Shown: positions 5,544 to 8,347 of the stretch, in pieces
Numbering within the stretch: position 1 is the stretch's first letter
How the letters are laid out: the number at the start of each line of letters is the position of its first letter
NCBI GenBank assembly: GCA_021775195.1
Contig: JAJFIG010000419.1
Coordinates: 1-8,347, forward strand
DNA from: Rhodospirillales bacterium
GTDB taxonomy: Bacteria; Pseudomonadota; Alphaproteobacteria; Rhodospirillales; 2-02-FULL-58-16
Direction: 5' to 3'
DNA: 8,347 nucleotides
Made by a program: the position numbers and the translations under genes
Notes under the pieces: generated by a model
The model's database searches: none
Told to the model about the DNA's origin: nothing
Seen by the model: the letters and a program-made list of their open reading frames with translations, nothing else

Positions 5544-8297
5544 TCAGGGCGCTGGCGGTCGGGCGCCTTTTCCGAGTCGTTCCGGATGCTGATAGCTTTC
5601 AAGCCCACTGCGGATGATCTCATCCAGTTTACCACTTAGATTGAGGTTGAATTCGAAAGGGTACCCTTCCATGAAATCCGGGTTCTTACCGTTGAGGTGC
5701 AGTTTCGTCGTCCATTCCCCACCGGTCCGCCCATTCAAGTCGAGGCGCAGGGTCTTGTAGTGAAAATTTTCCAGTGCCCCGCGCACCAAGCTAATCTGTT
5801 CACCGCTGCCTTGCAACGCGGGTGGCGGGACCGCGGGCTTATAACGTAGAACGCCCGGGCTTTCCGCCTCGAGCACGCCGTTTCGAATTTCGAGGACACC
5901 GTCCTTGAATCGAACCGGAATATGCCCGCTTAATCGGCCCGTTCCCGTCGCCCCTTCGACATCGGCAACGGTCATGATCTCGGCGACATCGACGCCGCTG
6001 ACCCGAAGCACGGTCTCTACATTCGGCGATTGTGGGGCTACCGCTAGGCTTTCGGTTTCGACCCGTCCACCAAGCAGCTCCACTCCGCCACGGTCCACAA
6101 GCATCAACCCATTGGGATCGATTCGAAAAGTTGTGGTCGCGTTATCAAACGGAATTCCAGCGGAAATCCGGGAAACGGTCAGCCTTTGCTTAGGCAGGCT
6201 TGATATCGGCCAGGGCTGATCGAGGGCTAACGACATATTGACTCCTTCGACCCGCAATCCACCGGTCGTCAGGGAGATATCCGTCAATGTTACCCGCAGA
6301 TTCGAAGACAGGCGTTCGGCCGACCAGGCGATCGTGCCCCCGCCCGCGATCGCGCCACTTGCCGCCGATACCTCCTCGCCGAAATCGGGCAACAGGTCGC
6401 TTGGTTGAAACGCACCTGGCAAGAACGTCAGGGGGTGGAGTTTAAGGGTCGCCGTGCCGGCCCCAGAGGCCGTCTTGTGTGTACCGGACAAGTCCACCAC
6501 CGCCCGGCCGAGCGGGTCGCTAACGCGACCGGAAAACGCAATTTCAGCACCGTTGATCGAGGCCCTTCCCGATGCCTTAAGGGGAACGATCTGCGGTGGT
6601 ATGCCGATGTGGCGCAGTTCCGCGGATCGCAACAGTATGGTCGTCTTTTGCCCGACCTCTACAGAAGACTCGATGGCGTTCACCGAAACAGCGTGCTGTG
6701 GCAGGACGACCTGGCCTTTTTGCATGTCCACGGAGAGGGTGATCGCCTCATCCTCGGCGGCGAGGGCAGCTTTAACCCGCAAAGTCGGCAAATGCACGAT
6801 TGCAGGTACATCGGCGATATGCAGCGAAGTCTCGGGAATCGATAGACGAGTCTGGACCCGCATGCTGCCGGCACCCGCGCCGGCGCGCTTCATGGCCAGG
6901 AACGAAGCGCCGTCTTGGGTCGCCCGCAGCCGGACTTTCCTGGCGACCACAGGCCCTGTTTCGGAGGTAATCTCCCGGGCCGTGAATTCTAACGGCTTTT
7001 CCAGCGAAAGCACGATGCTGTCGGGCGCCAAGCGCAAAACCCCTGCCATCGAAATTGCCGGGTTTGCTACCTTTGTTCCCGGCAACGCCAAAGCCGGCGC
7101 CTTGTAGGCAGCGGAAAATCGAATTGGTTCGGCGGCCGACAGGGTTCCGGTGGCGTCCATGGCTGCGGAGCCGGCCAGTGTGCCCTTCAATGATTGTCCA
7201 TCATTCGCGCCGACTGACAATGCCATTCGTCCGGCGAGGCGTGGGCCATCGTCATCAAAGCTGCCTTTTAGTTTCAGTTGTTCCAGTCGGAGGGAGATTG
7301 GGAATTTGAGCCAACGCCGGACCGACACCGGGAGATCGTCCTGCGTAATGTCAGCCAATGCCGCGACGATCGGCTTCTGCGTGTCCACGTTCAGAACCTT
7401 GCCGTTGTAGGAGAGATCAAGGGCCCCCGCGATGGAGAGAACATTGGCCAATCCGGCGACAACCAAATTTTCTAGGTCGAAGGAAAGAGTCCCCCGTCCC
7501 GCAAGTTGGTCAGGCGGGCCTGTCATCGGCGGTCCGTTGGTATCCAGTCGGATTTGTCCTTGGGTGGCGTCAACAACCGCGCGAAGCTTTGTCCCGTTCT
7601 TATCAAGTGCCGCGATTACGTGTGCCTGGCGGGCTTCGATCATGGGTATCGGCGGATCTTGTGCCGTCAGATCTACCTCTAGACGTCGCGGGGCCGCGGC
7701 CGATCCTTCAAATTCGACTGTGCCTGTAACCTTGAACGGCGGTCGGTTTTTCGGAGTGATGTTGGCGGCTAGGCGTAACGTTCCCCCATAGTCCTCACCG
7801 CTCCGGTGCGTCGCATTCCCGTCCAGTTTCGTTCTTAGGTCGGCGAATGGGGTCTCGATTATCAACAGAGTGTCCCGTACGTCGACGGACCCCACCGTCC
7901 AGGATTGTTCTCCACCGCCGCCCTTCAGCAACGGGTCGATGGGGCCGAGAGAAATGCCATCGCTGTCAAATCGTGCGGTAAGCCGCAATCCCTGGATATC
8001 TATGCCACCCACGCGTTGGGCCATGAGATCCTGGAAGGAGTAGTCAACCGTGACGCTATTGGCGGATAGGGGGTCGTCGATGCCGATACGAATTCCGGCG
8101 ATATGGAGGCGTTGCCAGTCGATTTTCTCGACCGTCAATTCGGCGGCAGTTACGCCTTGGCTCACCAAAACCCGAACCACAAGCCACTCGACGATGCTCG
8201 GTAGAGCGAACGCAACCGTCGTCGCGCCGACGACGAGAAATGCAAAAACAACCAGGAGCGCGAGGCGCAGTACGGAACGTTTTTTGGATTCCACCAT
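5544..8297 (-). CDS. ydbH: YdbH-family AsmA-like intermembrane phospholipid transport bridge
   Basis: This is a 917-residue protein, near the E. coli YdbH length of about 880. Residues 9-32 form one uncleaved transmembrane anchor after a basic start (ESKKRSVLR). The rest is a long periplasmic region made almost entirely of alternating beta-strand sequence with frequent Gly/Asp turns and many phrases of the type LxLxxxxxxG. This is the repeating beta-groove pattern of AsmA/TamB-like proteins. The diagnostic C-terminal region (Pfam 'dicarboxylate transport', YdbH type) spans about 769-821: VDVAEIMTVADVEGATGTGR, then GVLEIRNGVLEAESPGVLRYKP. Family members span the periplasm and form a hydrophobic groove through which phospholipids pass between membranes, redundantly with TamB and YhdP in E. 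coli. The older 'dicarboxylate transport' label is not supported by the fold. It is followed by ynbE and ydbL, its known partners. ATG 8297 is chosen because it gives the complete anchor; GTG 8294 is possible, and no strong ribosome-binding site is seen. Confidence 0.9.
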   Translation of the reverse strand: MVESKKRSVLRLALLVVFAFLVVGATTVAFALPSIVEWLVVRVLVSQGVTAAELTVEKIDWQRLHIAGIRIGIDDPLSANSVTVDYSFQDLMAQRVGGIDIQGLRLTARFDSDGISLGPIDPLLKGGGGEQSWTVGSVDVRDTLLIIETPFADLRTKLDGNATHRSGEDYGGTLRLAANITPKNRPPFKVTGTVEFEGSAAAPRRLEVDLTAQDPPIPMIEARQAHVIAALDKNGTKLRAVVDATQGQIRLDTNGPPMTGPPDQLAGRGTLSFDLENLVVAGLANVLSIAGALDLSYNGKVLNVDTQKPIVAALADITQDDLPVSVRRWLKFPISLRLEQLKLKGSFDDDGPRLAGRMALSVGANDGQSLKGTLAGSAAMDATGTLSAAEPIRFSAAYKAPALALPGTKVANPAISMAGVLRLAPDSIVLSLEKPLEFTAREITSETGPVVARKVRLRATQDGASFLAMKRAGAGAGSMRVQTRLSIPETSLHIADVPAIVHLPTLRVKAALAAEDEAITLSVDMQKGQVVLPQHAVSVNAIESSVEVGQKTTILLRSAELRHIGIPPQIVPLKASGRASINGAEIAFSGRVSDPLGRAVVDLSGTHKTASGAGTATLKLHPLTFLPGAFQPSDLLPDFGEEVSAASGAIAGGGTIAWSAERLSSNLRVTLTDISLTTGGLRVEGVNMSLALDQPWPISSLPKQRLTVSRISAGIPFDNATTTFRIDPNGLMLVDRGGVELLGGRVETESLAVAPQSPNVETVLRVSGVDVAEIMTVADVEGATGTGRLSGHIPVRFKDGVLEIRNGVLEAESPGVLRYKPAVPPPALQGSGEQISLVRGALENFHYKTLRLDLNGRTGGEWTTKLHLNGKNPDFMEGYPFEFNLNLSGKLDEIIRSGLESYQHPERLGKGARPPAP

Positions 8298-8347
8298 TCC
8301 GTGGGATTGCTATCCGTTGCCGACGGCGCGCCTGGCCATGACCCCCA
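8298..8347. other. Region upstream of ydbH, content unresolved
   Basis: Only 50 bases precede ydbH. On the minus strand one frame is open from the edge to TAG at 8312-8310 and could be the tail of an upstream gene ending 12 bp before ydbH. On the plus strand an ATG at 8338 could open a divergent gene. Neither can be decided from this much sequence, and no clear promoter is visible. Confidence 0.25.

Noticed and set aside
5516..5635. Longer ynbE reading from 5635
   Set aside because: It overlaps the ydbH C-terminus and places a charged tail before the signal peptide. GTG 5515 with its ribosome-binding site gives a normal lipoprotein.
6454..7107. 217-residue plus-strand open frame opposite ydbH
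   Set aside because: It has no recognisable domain, and its composition reflects the codon bias of ydbH on the other strand.
5544..8297. Annotation of the 917-residue protein as a dicarboxylate transporter
   Set aside because: That is a legacy family label. The single N-terminal anchor, long beta-rich periplasmic body and the ynbE-ydbL neighbours fit the intermembrane bridge role.

Overview
The window reads as ordinary chromosomal DNA from a moderately GC-rich alphaproteobacterium, most likely Rhodospirillales-like. This is inferred from codon use, from the PutA C-terminal style, and from protein families recalled from that group; no database search was possible. I see no mobile elements, CRISPR arrays, rRNA or tRNA genes.

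Left part, plus strand (1-2713). The window opens inside a gene whose product matches the aldehyde dehydrogenase half of the bifunctional proline catabolic enzyme PutA. A small four-cysteine, probably exported or lipid-anchored protein follows (1435-1755). Next comes a membrane-anchored alpha/beta hydrolase of the BEM46/ABHD13 type (1883-2713) with a complete catalytic triad.

Middle (2714-3310). A 157-bp AT-rich gap carries a 15-bp near-perfect palindrome overlapping a possible promoter. It precedes an unrecognised 137-138 aa protein (2871-3287). That gene converges on the minus-strand genes with only 23 bp between stop codons.

Right part, minus strand (3311-8297). Five tightly packed genes look like one operon, in transcription order ydbH, ynbE, ydbL, an xdhC/coxI-type gene and a mocA/mobA-like gene. 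The first three encode the known YdbH-YnbE-YdbL envelope system: an AsmA-like bridge protein, its small outer-membrane lipoprotein partner and a periplasmic helper, implicated in phospholipid movement between inner and outer membrane. The last two encode maturation factors for molybdenum hydroxylases (xanthine or CO dehydrogenase family). No molybdenum hydroxylase is encoded in the window, so the link between the two halves is positional only.

The most concrete oddity is the start of the mocA-like gene. A conventional ATG next to a strong Shine-Dalgarno-like sequence lies out of frame, and the frame is rescued only by a GTG overlapping the xdhC stop codon. I found no clearly unprecedented multi-gene system. 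The best follow-up points are this start, the small unknown proteins, and the joining of envelope-lipid and molybdenum-cofactor genes.
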